From JAWXBR01 sp034440235 (GTDB taxonomy: Bacteria; Bacteroidota; Ignavibacteria; Kapaibacteriales; Kapaibacteriaceae), in assembly GCA_034440235.1 (NCBI GenBank), contig JAWXBR010000017.1, forward strand, positions 1-64,000: a stretch of DNA of 64,000 nt. The letters run 5' to 3'. The notes beneath the pieces were generated by a model that was not told where the DNA came from, made no database searches, and worked only from the letters and a program-made list of their open reading frames with translations. This document shows positions 53,553 through 62,122 of the stretch, piece by piece. The stretch's first letter is position 1; the number at the start of each line of letters is the position of its first letter. The position numbers and the translations under genes are program-made.

Positions 53553-53912
53553 ATGCCACTGCAAGAAGATCGCACGCCGTTATGGTGCGCGCAAGAACAA
53601 CTCGAAGCGTACAACTCTCGCGACATCGAACGCTTTGCGAACGTTTATGCAGATGACGTAGAACTCATCGACCTGGCAACACACACCATTTTTTGTAAGG
53701 GTCTTGATGCGCTGCGCGATCGTTATGGGGCATTGTTTGCATCACGTCCCGACCTTCATTGTACACTCACCCAACGCATGAACTGTCCGCCATTTGTTAT
53801 CGACGAAGAACTTGTTACCGGACACACCGACAGCACCATTCACGCTATTGCCATCTATGAAGTCGCCGATGGCTACATCCAACGCGCATGGTTCGTAAAG
53901 GAACGTGCATGA
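53553..53912 (+). CDS. NTF2/SnoaL-like protein
   Basis: A 119-residue single-domain protein of the NTF2-like alpha+beta cone fold: an N-terminal helix (AQEQLEAYNSRDIERFANVYADDVELID) and four strands ending with IYEVADGYIQRAWFV. The family holds isomerases, cyclases and non-enzymatic binders, so no reaction is assigned. Its stop overlaps the start of a 12-codon minicistron leading to the PHP gene. Confidence 0.85.
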   Translation: MPLQEDRTPLWCAQEQLEAYNSRDIERFANVYADDVELIDLATHTIFCKGLDALRDRYGALFASRPDLHCTLTQRMNCPPFVIDEELVTGHTDSTIHAIAIYEVADGYIQRAWFVKERA

Positions 53913-53947
53913 CGCCTCGACTTCAGATGTGCAAGGAACGTGGATGA
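53909..53947 (+). promoter_or_regulatory. ATGA-linked minicistron before the PHP gene
   Basis: A 12-codon ORF (MTPRLQMCKERG) starts on the previous stop (ATGA 53909-53912) and stops on the PHP start (ATGA 53944-53947). Both junctions read AAGGAACGTG(C/G)ATGAC, a clear duplication containing an AAGGA Shine-Dalgarno. Confidence 0.7.
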
Positions 53948-54825
53948 CCAACGATCACGTTCAGATTTATGCTGACATGCATTGTCATACGACATGTTCA
54001 GACGGACGTCTTACGCCGTATGAACTTATCGACAAGGCAGAGAAGGCCGGAATCCAGTGCCTAGCAATTACAGACCACGATTGCATAGACGCCCATCATA
54101 TTCTGAAAGCCGATGGATACAACGGTCCGGTGCGAGTTATCACCGGCATCGAAATCTCCTGTTATGAAAACGGACGCGAAGTGCATCTCCTTGGGTATCA
54201 CGTCAGTCCAGAAAACAAGCGCCTCGCAGAACTCTCGAAAGAATTTCGTCTCGACCGCGAACGTCGCGCACGTGAAATGGTCGCCCGTCTGCATCGCATT
54301 AATGTAAACATATCGTATGCCGAAATCGAAGACGCTGCTGGCAAGGCACCCATCGGCAGACCACACGTTGCAAATGTGTTAGTACGCCGAGGTTTTGTGC
54401 CCTCTATTCAAAAAGCCTTCGACACGTACCTCGACACCGGACGTCCGGGTTATGTGGCTCGCTCCCCCTACGCCGTAAAAGACGCCGTCGATCTCATCCA
54501 TGGCGCAGGTGGCGTGGCATCGGTTGCACATCCGTCGAAGACATACACCGACCCGCGTCTTTTTCTTTCGTTGATGTCCACCGGACTCGATGGTATAGAA
54601 GTTTATCATCCGTCACACTGGCACGTCACACGCGAATACTATCGCGTGCTCGCCATTCAACACGGCCTCTTAATTACAGGCGGTTCTGACTACCATGGCA
54701 CACGCGATTACGATGAACGCAACTTTGGCATTTTTGGCGTTACTGTCGAGCTCTTCGAAACAATCGAACAACGTTCAAAAAACATGCGCATTCAAAACAG
54801 TCAGCCTCAGCCCCTTACAGACTAA
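53944..54825 (+). CDS. PHP domain phosphoesterase
   Basis: A 293-residue metal-dependent phosphoesterase of the PHP family, close to RNase AM/YciV-type 3',5'-nucleotide phosphatases. Metal ligands are visible: DMHCHTTCSDG, ITDHDCIDAHH, EISC, then SVAHPSK and GSDYHG. Start is ATG 53944, where the duplicated AAGGA ends; GTG 53905 is in frame but lies within the previous gene. The C-terminus is polar. ribH follows after 13 bases. Confidence 0.9.
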   Translation: MTNDHVQIYADMHCHTTCSDGRLTPYELIDKAEKAGIQCLAITDHDCIDAHHILKADGYNGPVRVITGIEISCYENGREVHLLGYHVSPENKRLAELSKEFRLDRERRAREMVARLHRINVNISYAEIEDAAGKAPIGRPHVANVLVRRGFVPSIQKAFDTYLDTGRPGYVARSPYAVKDAVDLIHGAGGVASVAHPSKTYTDPRLFLSLMSTGLDGIEVYHPSHWHVTREYYRVLAIQHGLLITGGSDYHGTRDYDERNFGIFGVTVELFETIEQRSKNMRIQNSQPQPLTD

Positions 54826-54838
54826 AGCCCCTTACGTT

Positions 54839-55330
54839 ATGAGTACTTCTGGCGCACCTGCATATACCGACAAGCCCGATGGCAGCAGCAGGCGCATTGG
54901 CATCGTGGCTGCTTCGTGGCATAACGACATCGTTCAAATACTTATCGACGGGTGCCGTGATTGCCTCCTTAGGCACGGTGTACACGAGAACGACATTGTT
55001 ATCGTTCGTTGTCCCGGCACGTTCGAGATTCCCCTCACCGCAGCCTACATGGCCGATACCGGAGAGTATCACGCCATCGTTACGCTCGGTGTTGTTGTGC
55101 AAGGTGAGACCCCGCATTTCGGCTTTATTGCTGGCTCGGCGGTGGATGCACTTCAGAAAGTCGGTCTCGACAGTGGCGTTCCTTGTGTATTTGGCGTGTT
55201 AACTGTCAACACCATCGAACAGGCATGGGAGCGGGCAGGGGGCGTGCACGGCCACAAAGGGGCTGAAGCCGCTGAAGTGGCGTTGAGAATGGCGCAGATT
55301 ATCGACGATTTGACCGATGCATCTGAATAG
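54839..55330 (+). CDS. ribH: 6,7-dimethyl-8-ribityllumazine synthase
   Basis: A 163-residue enzyme of the penultimate riboflavin step, condensing the ribityl uracil made downstream of RibD with a butanone phosphate. Motifs: GIVAASWHNDIVQIL, VRCPGTFEIPLTA, GVVVQGETPHFGFI and PCVFGVLTVNTIEQAWERAG. It probably assembles as a 60-mer or pentamer. Start is ATG 54839; the open frame extends back into the PHP gene. Confidence 0.95.
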   Translation: MSTSGAPAYTDKPDGSSRRIGIVAASWHNDIVQILIDGCRDCLLRHGVHENDIVIVRCPGTFEIPLTAAYMADTGEYHAIVTLGVVVQGETPHFGFIAGSAVDALQKVGLDSGVPCVFGVLTVNTIEQAWERAGGVHGHKGAEAAEVALRMAQIIDDLTDASE

Positions 55331-55364
55331 AAGACGTTATTTGACGCAACAATTAGGATAGTAC

Positions 55365-57632
55365 ATGCTGCACCAGAATCTCTGGTTCCGAATATCGTTT
55401 GCGGCGGCAATTGCTGTGATAACGATGGTTGCATTTGTAGCGGCCGTAGGTGTTGGTGCTGCTACCGCAACAGCGCAGAGCGTTCAGGTAAGCAACTGGC
55501 GCACATACTCGTCGATGCGTGCCGTTGCTGCGGCCGATGTCGACAGCAAGGGACGCATTTGGGCCGCCACTTCGGGTGGAGTGTTCGTGTACGACCAGGC
55601 CAACGATACCGTTATCGAGTTTCGGAATATTGGTGCGTTGTTGTCCTTAGATGTCACCTCGGTCCTTTGTGATCGAAGCAATACACGCGTGTTTGTTGGT
55701 TGCAGTGACGGCGGATTACATGTAGTTACCGAAGACCTAGTCTGGACGGCAATTACAGACATTAGACGTGCAACGCAATACCCACGACGAGCCATTAACG
55801 ACTTTGCCCTCGATGGGTCGACACTGTACATGGCCACTGGGTTCGGCGTTGTTTCGTACGATGTCGACAGGAATGTTTTTATCGAGACTGTAGACCGCAT
55901 TGCTACGATGGGTGCGAAGACATCGGTACACGGCATTACAATGTTTCAGGACTCAATCTGGCTAGCAACCGATTCTGGTGTTGCCGTTGCTGCGAAAAAC
56001 GTTCCGACGTTGCGACTGCCTTCGGTTTGGACGTCGCTTTCGACCGCAGCAGGACTGCCACGTGCGAGTGTGACGGGAGTACGAGCAAACGCAACGAACA
56101 TCTTTGTGTCTGTCGGCAACGGAGTATTTAAGGCCGACGGTCACACATTTTCGCTGTTGTACGGCTCGTCCGATCCAATTCTTTCTCTGGCATCGATCAA
56201 TGGCGAGCTCACGTTCTCCGACAAGAAAGAAGTTCGTACGCTCGACGCAGCATTGCCTGTTACATGGCCGGGTCCGCTCGTCGGCCACACAGCTCTAATG
56301 CTAAACAATGTTATGTCTCACGTCGCCTTTGTGCAGGATAAATCGATTGCCATTTGGCAGAACAATGTATTAACACCAGTCGAAGTCAACTCCCCCATCT
56401 CGAATCAGTTCGCAAATCTTGCAATGGATACAGATGGTGGATTATGGGTAGCTACTGATGTCGATCCGCCGCGCACCGGCGTTGGTGTTGCGTACTTCAA
56501 TGGTTCGGTATGGCGAAACTTTACGTCGCAAACGGACGACGCCATAAAGACCAATGCCTGTTATCGTGTATCGGCCCTAGCCGACGGAACAGTATGGATA
56601 GGCACGTGGGGTTCGGGCGCAGTTCGCGCTGTGCGCAACAATGGTGCAGTAGAACTAACGCGTTTTACAAGCAGCAACTCAAGCCTTGTAGGAATTGCTG
56701 TCGACAACAACTACGTACTTGTTGGTGATGTTGCTCTTGATAGAAACGGCAATACGTGCCTTGTAAACGAGCAGTCGGGCACAAAACTCATGGCGACGAT
56801 TCGCACAGATGGCAGTGGAACATCATTTGAGAATTGTAGCGATCCGAGAAACAACTTCTACCGATCGATTGCAGTAGACGGTGCCGGGAATAAATGGATA
56901 GGCAGCCCCTTCGCCAATGGTATTGTCGTTGTGAACGACGACCTCTGCAACATCGTTCGCTCAAGCAACACGCAGCTTCCGGATAACACCGTAAACGCAG
57001 TACGTGTAGATCGGTTGGGCGCAATGTGGATTGGCACCATAAAAGGTGTTGCGGTAATCTCGGGTCCGTCGGCAATTACCAACACCTCGATTCCATTTCT
57101 ACGACGCATAACAGCACTAACAACCGTTGTCGTAAACGACATTGCCGTTGATGCACTCAATTACAAATGGATTGCAACAACGGGTGGTGTGTTTGTGCTG
57201 AACGAAGACGGTACCGAAGTACTTGCAACCATCACCGCAGCAAACTCTCCGCTCCTCGATGATAATGTCCGTTCGGTTGTCGTGGATGATAAAACTGGCA
57301 CTGCGTTCTTTGGTACAAGTGTCGGACTCTCTACCGCGCGGACACAAAGTATACGTCCGGTAGAAACCTACGCCCTCTCCTTCTCGCCCCAACCATACCG
57401 TCCGTCGCAATCTGGTGCTCTCACCATCGACGGCCTTGCAGCCGACTCTGACGTACGCATCATGACAATCGACGGCGCTCTTGTCGCAGCTCTTCAAAGC
57501 CGAGGCAGGCAAGCCTTATGGGACGGCACAGACGTTCAAGGCCGTTTCGTTACACCAGGCGTGTACGTCGTACATGTCGTTAGCGCTTCGTCGAAAGAGT
57601 CAGCAGCGGGCAAGATCGTCGTTACGCGATAG
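55365..57632 (+). CDS. PorZ-like propeller protein with T9SS-type C-terminus
   Basis: A 755-residue exported protein. Signal peptide ends near TATAQS. Repeated blades match the 'two-component regulator propeller' pattern: DVDSKGRIWAATSGGVFVYD, AVDGAGNKWIGSPFANGIVV and RVDRLGAMWIGTIKGVAVI. The C-terminal domain (LTIDGLAADSDVRIMTIDG...GVYVVHVVS) resembles a T9SS sorting domain. PorZ of Porphyromonas, a T9SS surface component, has this plan, so a role in the secretion system is possible but not certain. Confidence 0.78.
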   Translation: MLHQNLWFRISFAAAIAVITMVAFVAAVGVGAATATAQSVQVSNWRTYSSMRAVAAADVDSKGRIWAATSGGVFVYDQANDTVIEFRNIGALLSLDVTSVLCDRSNTRVFVGCSDGGLHVVTEDLVWTAITDIRRATQYPRRAINDFALDGSTLYMATGFGVVSYDVDRNVFIETVDRIATMGAKTSVHGITMFQDSIWLATDSGVAVAAKNVPTLRLPSVWTSLSTAAGLPRASVTGVRANATNIFVSVGNGVFKADGHTFSLLYGSSDPILSLASINGELTFSDKKEVRTLDAALPVTWPGPLVGHTALMLNNVMSHVAFVQDKSIAIWQNNVLTPVEVNSPISNQFANLAMDTDGGLWVATDVDPPRTGVGVAYFNGSVWRNFTSQTDDAIKTNACYRVSALADGTVWIGTWGSGAVRAVRNNGAVELTRFTSSNSSLVGIAVDNNYVLVGDVALDRNGNTCLVNEQSGTKLMATIRTDGSGTSFENCSDPRNNFYRSIAVDGAGNKWIGSPFANGIVVVNDDLCNIVRSSNTQLPDNTVNAVRVDRLGAMWIGTIKGVAVISGPSAITNTSIPFLRRITALTTVVVNDIAVDALNYKWIATTGGVFVLNEDGTEVLATITAANSPLLDDNVRSVVVDDKTGTAFFGTSVGLSTARTQSIRPVETYALSFSPQPYRPSQSGALTIDGLAADSDVRIMTIDGALVAALQSRGRQALWDGTDVQGRFVTPGVYVVHVVSASSKESAAGKIVVTR

Positions 57633-57680
57633 CCGTTCCGGCATACTAACACAGCTCGTACATTTTCCGCGACCTTCTTT

Positions 57681-57712
57681 TTTGTCCGCCGTTTCCGATC
57701 TCCGTATCTTTG
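57681..57712 (+). promoter_or_regulatory. Bacteroidota-type promoter of tRNA-Leu
   Basis: TTTG (57681-57684), 20 bases, then TATCTTTG (57705-57712) is a full consensus. It lies 7 bases before the mature tRNA 5' end. Confidence 0.75.
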
Positions 57713-57719
57713 TTGCTCT

Positions 57720-57802
57720 GCGGAGGTGGCGAAATGGCAGACGCACTACCTTGAGGTGGTAGCGCCCGAAAGGGTGTAGGGGTTCAAGTCCCCTTCTCCG
57801 CA
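57720..57802 (+). tRNA. tRNA-Leu (anticodon GAG)
   Basis: An 83-base class II tRNA with a 7-bp acceptor stem (GCGGAGG paired with TCTCCGC, one G-U), a long variable arm (CGCCCGAAAGGGTG) and the T-loop TTCAAGT. Anticodon GAG is at 57753-57755 in the loop TTGAGGT. Discriminator A is at 57802; CCA is not encoded. Its 3' end is one copy of the island's 33-bp direct repeat, so the insertion regenerates an intact tRNA. Confidence 0.95.
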
Positions 57803-57814
57803 CACAGTAGTTTT
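57782..57814 (+). repeat. attL: 33-bp direct repeat (tRNA-Leu 3' end)
   Basis: Identical to 63464-63496. It begins in the T-loop (GTTCAAGTCC) and continues 12 bases past the tRNA. Confidence 0.93.
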
Positions 57815-57908
57815 CTAAGATTTGCAGGTCTTACGCTAAACTCTAAACAAACAAGGCGCTTACGGGTTTTCTCTCGTAGGCGCTTTTGCTTTATTGCATA
57901 ACATTTTA

Positions 57909-57960
57909 TGCCCTTACTACCCGTTTTGCCCTTACTTTGTTGCCCTTACTTGCCCTTACT
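57909..57960 (+). repeat. Four TGCCCTTACT sites near attL (candidate integrase arm sites)
   Basis: Exact decamers lie at 57909, 57927, 57941 and 57951. The same decamer occurs twice near attR (63403, 63417). Grouped short repeats inside both ends are what arm-type integrase sites look like. Confidence 0.65.
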
Positions 57961-58013
57961 TGTACCATTAACGGATATTGGGGTCAGTTCAGAGTAACTA
58001 CGAGGGTGCTTTT

Positions 58014-59372
58014 ATGGGAATAGCGATACGGTATAGTGCCAGTTTTGAACTAGCGAATCCAAAGGGAAACAACCGCGGTTCTATTCGTGCAATCATCACA
58101 CACGCAAAGCAGCGGTTACGCTTCCCGATTGGCCATGATAGGATCGAAGTAGACAAATGGGATAGCAAGGCGCAACGCGTAAAGGGCCACACTCGCAAGG
58201 CAAAGGACGCCAACGAGCGTATCGAGGAGATTCGCAGCACGGTAGATATGTGGTTCGAGCAAGACACACCCGGCCAACTGTCCGAACTTCAGTTTACACT
58301 TACGGGCAAGTACCCGAAGAGCGCAACACTCGATTCGAGCGGAACACCCGTTGCACCGGGCAAAGGCATAGAGGCATTATTCAGCGCGTACATATCAGAC
58401 AAAACGAAACCGGGTAAAAAAGTTATCAGCATTGCGACGGTTAAGGGATTCGAGACAGTACAGAAAGCGTTAGTGCAATTCGAGCAAGGTACACGTACCA
58501 CCCTCTCCCCTGCCAGTTTCGCAATGAATACGCGTCAACAAGCACACGACGCAAAAGAACTAGAGCAGTCCATATCGGAGTGGCTCGCAACGCAACACGT
58601 CCGACAGGACAAGAACAAGGGAGCGAAGGGGCTGAACGACAATACACGTTATCGTGCCATGCGGAGACTTTCAACCGTGCTAAAATGGTCAGAGGAACAG
58701 GGCATTGCCGGGGCAAACAAATTGCACACTCGATTTGCGTATGGCAAGGTTGAAGCATACGGACAAGTTGCGCTAACCGATGCAGACATAACCGCAATCG
58801 AGGCACTAGAACTTGAACCGCAAACCCAAATGTGGCACACTCGCAATATGTTCTTGCTAGGTTGTCGAACCGGCCTTCGCGTCTCCGATTGGCACAAGGT
58901 AGACCCTAAGCGATGGAAAGAGGAACACCAAACCATACCCACAACCAAAACAGGCGGAACGGCAACCGTTGTGCATACCGACGAAGTGGTTGCAATTCTA
59001 CGACTGTACGAAACGACGGGACTACCGACGTTCCTACGACCGAACAACAATGGGAATATCAATCACAACGCAAAGCTAAACTTGTGGATTAAATCGTTGT
59101 GCGCAATGGCAGGACTTACGCGTCCTACCGATAAAATCACCAAACAGAACGAACGCAAGCAAGTAACGACAGTACCCTTTTACACCTTGGTTTCGACACA
59201 CACCGCACGTCGGACGTTTGTCACGCTCGCACGTCTTAGCGGCCTTTCGGACGTGCTTATTGCGATGCAATCGGGGCACGAAGACCTAGCGACACTAAAA
59301 ACGTATACAAAGGCAACAGCGGATGATCTGGCGGCAATGGTAAAGGGCAACACAAAAAGGAATACGAAATGA
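58014..59372 (+). CDS. Tyrosine recombinase/integrase of the island
   Basis: A 452-residue site-specific recombinase, next to attL. The plan fits Bacteroidota integrases: arm-binding domain (residues ~1-85, ATHAKQRLRFPIG-like strand), core-binding (SAM-like) domain ~150-250, and the catalytic domain. Catalytic residues seen: Arg in CRTGLRVSDWH, HxxR in HTARRTFVTLARLSG, His in MQSGHEDLATLKTY and nucleophile Tyr in that last motif. Start is ATG 58014, with the longer frame rejected. Stop overlaps the next gene's start (ATGA). Confidence 0.93.
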   Translation: MGIAIRYSASFELANPKGNNRGSIRAIITHAKQRLRFPIGHDRIEVDKWDSKAQRVKGHTRKAKDANERIEEIRSTVDMWFEQDTPGQLSELQFTLTGKYPKSATLDSSGTPVAPGKGIEALFSAYISDKTKPGKKVISIATVKGFETVQKALVQFEQGTRTTLSPASFAMNTRQQAHDAKELEQSISEWLATQHVRQDKNKGAKGLNDNTRYRAMRRLSTVLKWSEEQGIAGANKLHTRFAYGKVEAYGQVALTDADITAIEALELEPQTQMWHTRNMFLLGCRTGLRVSDWHKVDPKRWKEEHQTIPTTKTGGTATVVHTDEVVAILRLYETTGLPTFLRPNNNGNINHNAKLNLWIKSLCAMAGLTRPTDKITKQNERKQVTTVPFYTLVSTHTARRTFVTLARLSGLSDVLIAMQSGHEDLATLKTYTKATADDLAAMVKGNTKRNTK

Positions 59373-60283
59373 GTTTAGCATACACCGACCCGGCTGGATT
59401 TGAGGCAATGGTTCTGCTTTTGCCCATGGAGAACCGTGCGTTACGCATTGCAAGGGACGTATCGGACCTATGCTTCGAGTTGGCGGAAGCTAAACAGCAG
59501 CCCGGCTTGCACGATCCCAGTTTGATAAACTTCGCATACGACCATCCCGAAGGTGTGGCTCCGAATCGGTTGTATATGCAGTTCGCTTTGCTTCGAGCAT
59601 ACTGTGATGAAGATGGCGCGTCGCTTACCGGGTTTGATCGTATGAAGGTACGACACACGATTCGGCACTACGTACGAATGTTCAATGCCTGCCAATACGC
59701 GATAACCTTGAATATCGAGCAATGGGCCGCGGTGGGCTTCCCCGACGATTGGACGCCTCCAGATCAAACAATCACACTTGCTTCCATAGGTCCACATCAT
59801 CAAGGTGAAAAACCGCTCGTGATAGGCAGCGAGACACAACAGGCGATTTCAGATGAGATGGACGTTTCAATTGGAACCGTCAACCTGATCGTGAACGCTC
59901 CCAATTTCAATCTTCAGCATTCACCAACCCCTAGCCCCTTTGAAAAGTTGAAAATTGAAAGTGATGCGATGGACGAAGCAACACCCGGCGCATATGCAAA
60001 TCCACAGTTGAAAGTGTCGCTAGCAGCGTTGTGTGTTTGGTGGAAGCAGCGGGACCACGTTTACATGAATTCGGGAGGATTTGACGGATTGTACTCTTGG
60101 GTCGTCGAACAACAGATACTTAACTCCCAAGGCACCACCATTACGAAGGCCTCACTCAACACAAAGTGGAACGGAAGCAGCGACGTTGGTACTACACCTG
60201 AGGGAAAGCGTCGAATTGCACCTTGGTCCGACCACTTTGCCAATCTAGACAGGCGTTGGCCACCTTCTAACGAAACGACCTGA
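59369..60283 (+). CDS. Island protein of unknown function with inserted HTH segment
   Basis: A 304-residue protein not recognised. The N-terminal half (1-~155) is mixed alpha/beta with no motif I know. Residues ~156-208 are a near copy (159 bp, 4 mismatches) of the HTH-linker of the RepA-like gene at 61844-62002, joined in frame. The copy lacks the first helix of that HTH. The C-terminal part (LAALCVWWKQRDHVYMNSGG) is Trp-rich. It is coupled to the integrase by ATGA. The gene may be a recent chimera. Confidence 0.6.
   Translation: MSLAYTDPAGFEAMVLLLPMENRALRIARDVSDLCFELAEAKQQPGLHDPSLINFAYDHPEGVAPNRLYMQFALLRAYCDEDGASLTGFDRMKVRHTIRHYVRMFNACQYAITLNIEQWAAVGFPDDWTPPDQTITLASIGPHHQGEKPLVIGSETQQAISDEMDVSIGTVNLIVNAPNFNLQHSPTPSPFEKLKIESDAMDEATPGAYANPQLKVSLAALCVWWKQRDHVYMNSGGFDGLYSWVVEQQILNSQGTTITKASLNTKWNGSSDVGTTPEGKRRIAPWSDHFANLDRRWPPSNETT
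59834..59992 (+). repeat. 159-bp duplicated block, copy 1
   Basis: Matches 61844-62002 with 4 differences by eye, read in the same frame in both genes. Confidence 0.93.
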
Positions 60284-60366
60284 AAAATTCCAACGCGTTG
60301 TCAACGCGTTAACCTTACCACATCCTTGCATTCTTGCCTTTGAGTTTCATAACAAAAGGAAAGATC

Positions 60367-60657
60367 ATGCAACAGACAGTGGTCATCGCGACCGAAGAAA
60401 TTCTCGACTCGATAAAGCAAACGATCCAACAAGAGTTTGCGCTCGCTAGAAACCATAGGCCTAACGCCCTCACTTCTAGCACTTCGGTAGCCAAGGCTCT
60501 GACCTTCGCAGACGTTGCCCGACGGCTTCGCATATCAGCCCCGACCTTACGGGCCATGCTCAAACGAGGAGACATAGAGGCCTTTCGCGTTGGCTCGAAT
60601 TGGCGTATCACAGAAGATGCTCTAACCACGTACCAAAGTGGCAAGGGGGCAGCATGA
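60367..60657 (+). CDS. Excisionase-like HTH protein
   Basis: A 96-residue protein with AAAGGA RBS before ATG 60367. The C-terminal half is an excisionase/MerR-like winged helix (HTH_17): LTFADVARRLRISAPTLRAMLKRGDIEAFRVGSNWRITEDALTTY split over residues ~48-92. Such proteins bind att DNA to steer excision or regulate early promoters. The N-terminal ~45 residues are helical. The stop overlaps the next start (ATGA). Confidence 0.85.
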   Translation: MQQTVVIATEEILDSIKQTIQQEFALARNHRPNALTSSTSVAKALTFADVARRLRISAPTLRAMLKRGDIEAFRVGSNWRITEDALTTYQSGKGAA

Positions 60658-60872
60658 CAACCGAAGAAATGGCCCAATTGTTTGTTGCTTCTGTGTTAGC
60701 CGGAGACATTGAGACGGTACTGCGCTTGATAAACGAGCTTATGGCTCGTATACGAGCGCTCGAAGGGCGAATACGAATGATGGAAAGTCGGGTTGTCACT
60801 GCCACCAATGGAGACCGTGACCGAGGCACGAGAGCCGATCTTTTGAAGCGTTATGGGAAGCCACTCCGATGA
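60654..60872 (+). CDS. Small helical island protein
   Basis: A 72-residue protein of unknown function starting at ATG 60654. Two helices are expected (TTEEMAQLFVASVLAGDIET; LRLINELMARIRALEGRIRM), perhaps a coiled coil. It is placed between the excisionase-like and AAA ATPase genes, overlapping both by ATGA, so it may be an accessory to replication or regulation. Confidence 0.6.
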   Translation: MTTEEMAQLFVASVLAGDIETVLRLINELMARIRALEGRIRMMESRVVTATNGDRDRGTRADLLKRYGKPLR

Positions 60873-62122
60873 GTGAGCCGACACCGAACTATGTCGAACA
60901 ATTCGACGCGTTCCCACAAAGCGCAAAGGATGCGATTGTCAACCGCGCACTCGATATGGGCATTGGTTCTATGGAGCCTGCGCACGGCATCGAAGTGTTA
61001 CACAACCTTGGTGACGTTCGGCAGCACTGCAAAGCAATATCGTGGGCGTGGCCGCATTGGATCGGCAATGGCTTACCGACGCTGATTGTTGCTGCACCGG
61101 GCATCGGAAAAAGTACGTTGGCGTTATGCCTCGCACACTGTGTGTATGCGGGCACACCGTGGCCGGATGGTACACCCAACACCACAACACAAGGGCAGAC
61201 GCTATGGATCGAAACGGAAGCGGGACATAGGATGCACGTAGACCGTGCCGAACGGTTTTGCATTCCGGACGAAGCCGTCGTGTTCGCAGCCAGGTTCGAT
61301 GAGACTGTATCCTTTACAGACAAGGAATTTTGCGAACGCGTCATGACCTATGCGTTGCATGATACCATACGCATGATTGTCATTGACTCACTTTCGGGCT
61401 GGAGCAGCGGAGACGAGAATAGTACAACTGCGGGTGATCCTATGAAGTTTACAGGGTTGCTAAGTCAGCGTTCGGGAAAGCCAACACTTGTTGTGCATCA
61501 CTTGTCGAAGGTTGGTTGGTCGTCCGATGTAGACAACCCGCCGACCCTCGCCAATGTACGTGGTGCAGGCGCAATCGTACAGCACTCTCGCATTGTAGTG
61601 GTGATAGATGCACCATTCAAGGACGAACCCGACTTGCTACGGCTGACCGTCATCAAAAACAACTACGGAAGTGAACGACCGAGTATTGGTGTTCGACTCC
61701 AAAGCAACCGACTAGAAGCGTTCGACCTTCGATCAGCAATTCGCGAAGCTTCACAGTACAACGCAGACAACCCGAGCCAATCGGCAAAGGCCAAGCGAGC
61801 AACCCGAGATGCTCGTATCCGAGAATTGTATCAGCAAGGCGTCACACAACAGGCGATTTCAGATGAGATGGACGTTTCAATTGGAACCGTCAACCGGATC
61901 GTGAACGCTCCCAATTTCAATCTTCAACATTCACCAACCCCTAGCCCCTTGGAAAAGTTGAAAATTGAAAGTGATGCGATGGCCGAAGCAACACCCGGCG
62001 CAATCGACTTTTACAGCGAACCTCTCCGTATTCCGGGGCTGAATGACACACCCAATCCGTTCGACGTCGTAGACACGTTCGATACGCAGCGCAGACAGTA
62101 CAGCAATCAAGGGGTGAACTAA
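60869..62122 (+). CDS. RepA-like AAA ATPase (AAA_25)
   Basis: A 417-residue ATPase. Walker A in VAAPGIGKSTLALCLAHC near residue 75-90, Walker B in IRMIVIDSLSGWSS near 170, and VVHHLSKVGW with GAGAIVQHSRIVVVID, as in RepA/RecA-fold helicases of plasmids and phage satellites. The C-terminal segment (~310-340) is an HTH (ELYQQGVTQQAISDEMDVSI). It probably melts or unwinds the island's origin. Coupled at both ends (ATGA before, TAATG after). Confidence 0.87.
   Translation: MSEPTPNYVEQFDAFPQSAKDAIVNRALDMGIGSMEPAHGIEVLHNLGDVRQHCKAISWAWPHWIGNGLPTLIVAAPGIGKSTLALCLAHCVYAGTPWPDGTPNTTTQGQTLWIETEAGHRMHVDRAERFCIPDEAVVFAARFDETVSFTDKEFCERVMTYALHDTIRMIVIDSLSGWSSGDENSTTAGDPMKFTGLLSQRSGKPTLVVHHLSKVGWSSDVDNPPTLANVRGAGAIVQHSRIVVVIDAPFKDEPDLLRLTVIKNNYGSERPSIGVRLQSNRLEAFDLRSAIREASQYNADNPSQSAKAKRATRDARIRELYQQGVTQQAISDEMDVSIGTVNRIVNAPNFNLQHSPTPSPLEKLKIESDAMAEATPGAIDFYSEPLRIPGLNDTPNPFDVVDTFDTQRRQYSNQGVN
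61844..62002 (+). repeat. 159-bp duplicated block, copy 2
   Basis: Lies in the C-terminal HTH and linker of the RepA-like gene. It is probably the donor copy, since the HTH is complete here. Confidence 0.93.

Noticed and set aside
53905..53943. Upstream GTG start for the PHP protein
   Set aside because: It lies inside the NTF2-like gene; the ATG at 53944 has the duplicated AAGGA RBS and fits family N-termini.
54800..54841. Minicistron at the PHP-ribH junction
   Set aside because: AGCCCCTTAC is duplicated across the PHP stop, but no in-frame start precedes the TGA at the ribH ATG.
57853..57886. Possible terminator after tRNA-Leu (AAGGCGCTTACG...CGTAGGCGCTTTT)
   Set aside because: Pairing needs bulges and it lies inside the island beyond attL, so it cannot be the native tRNA terminator; too weak to list.
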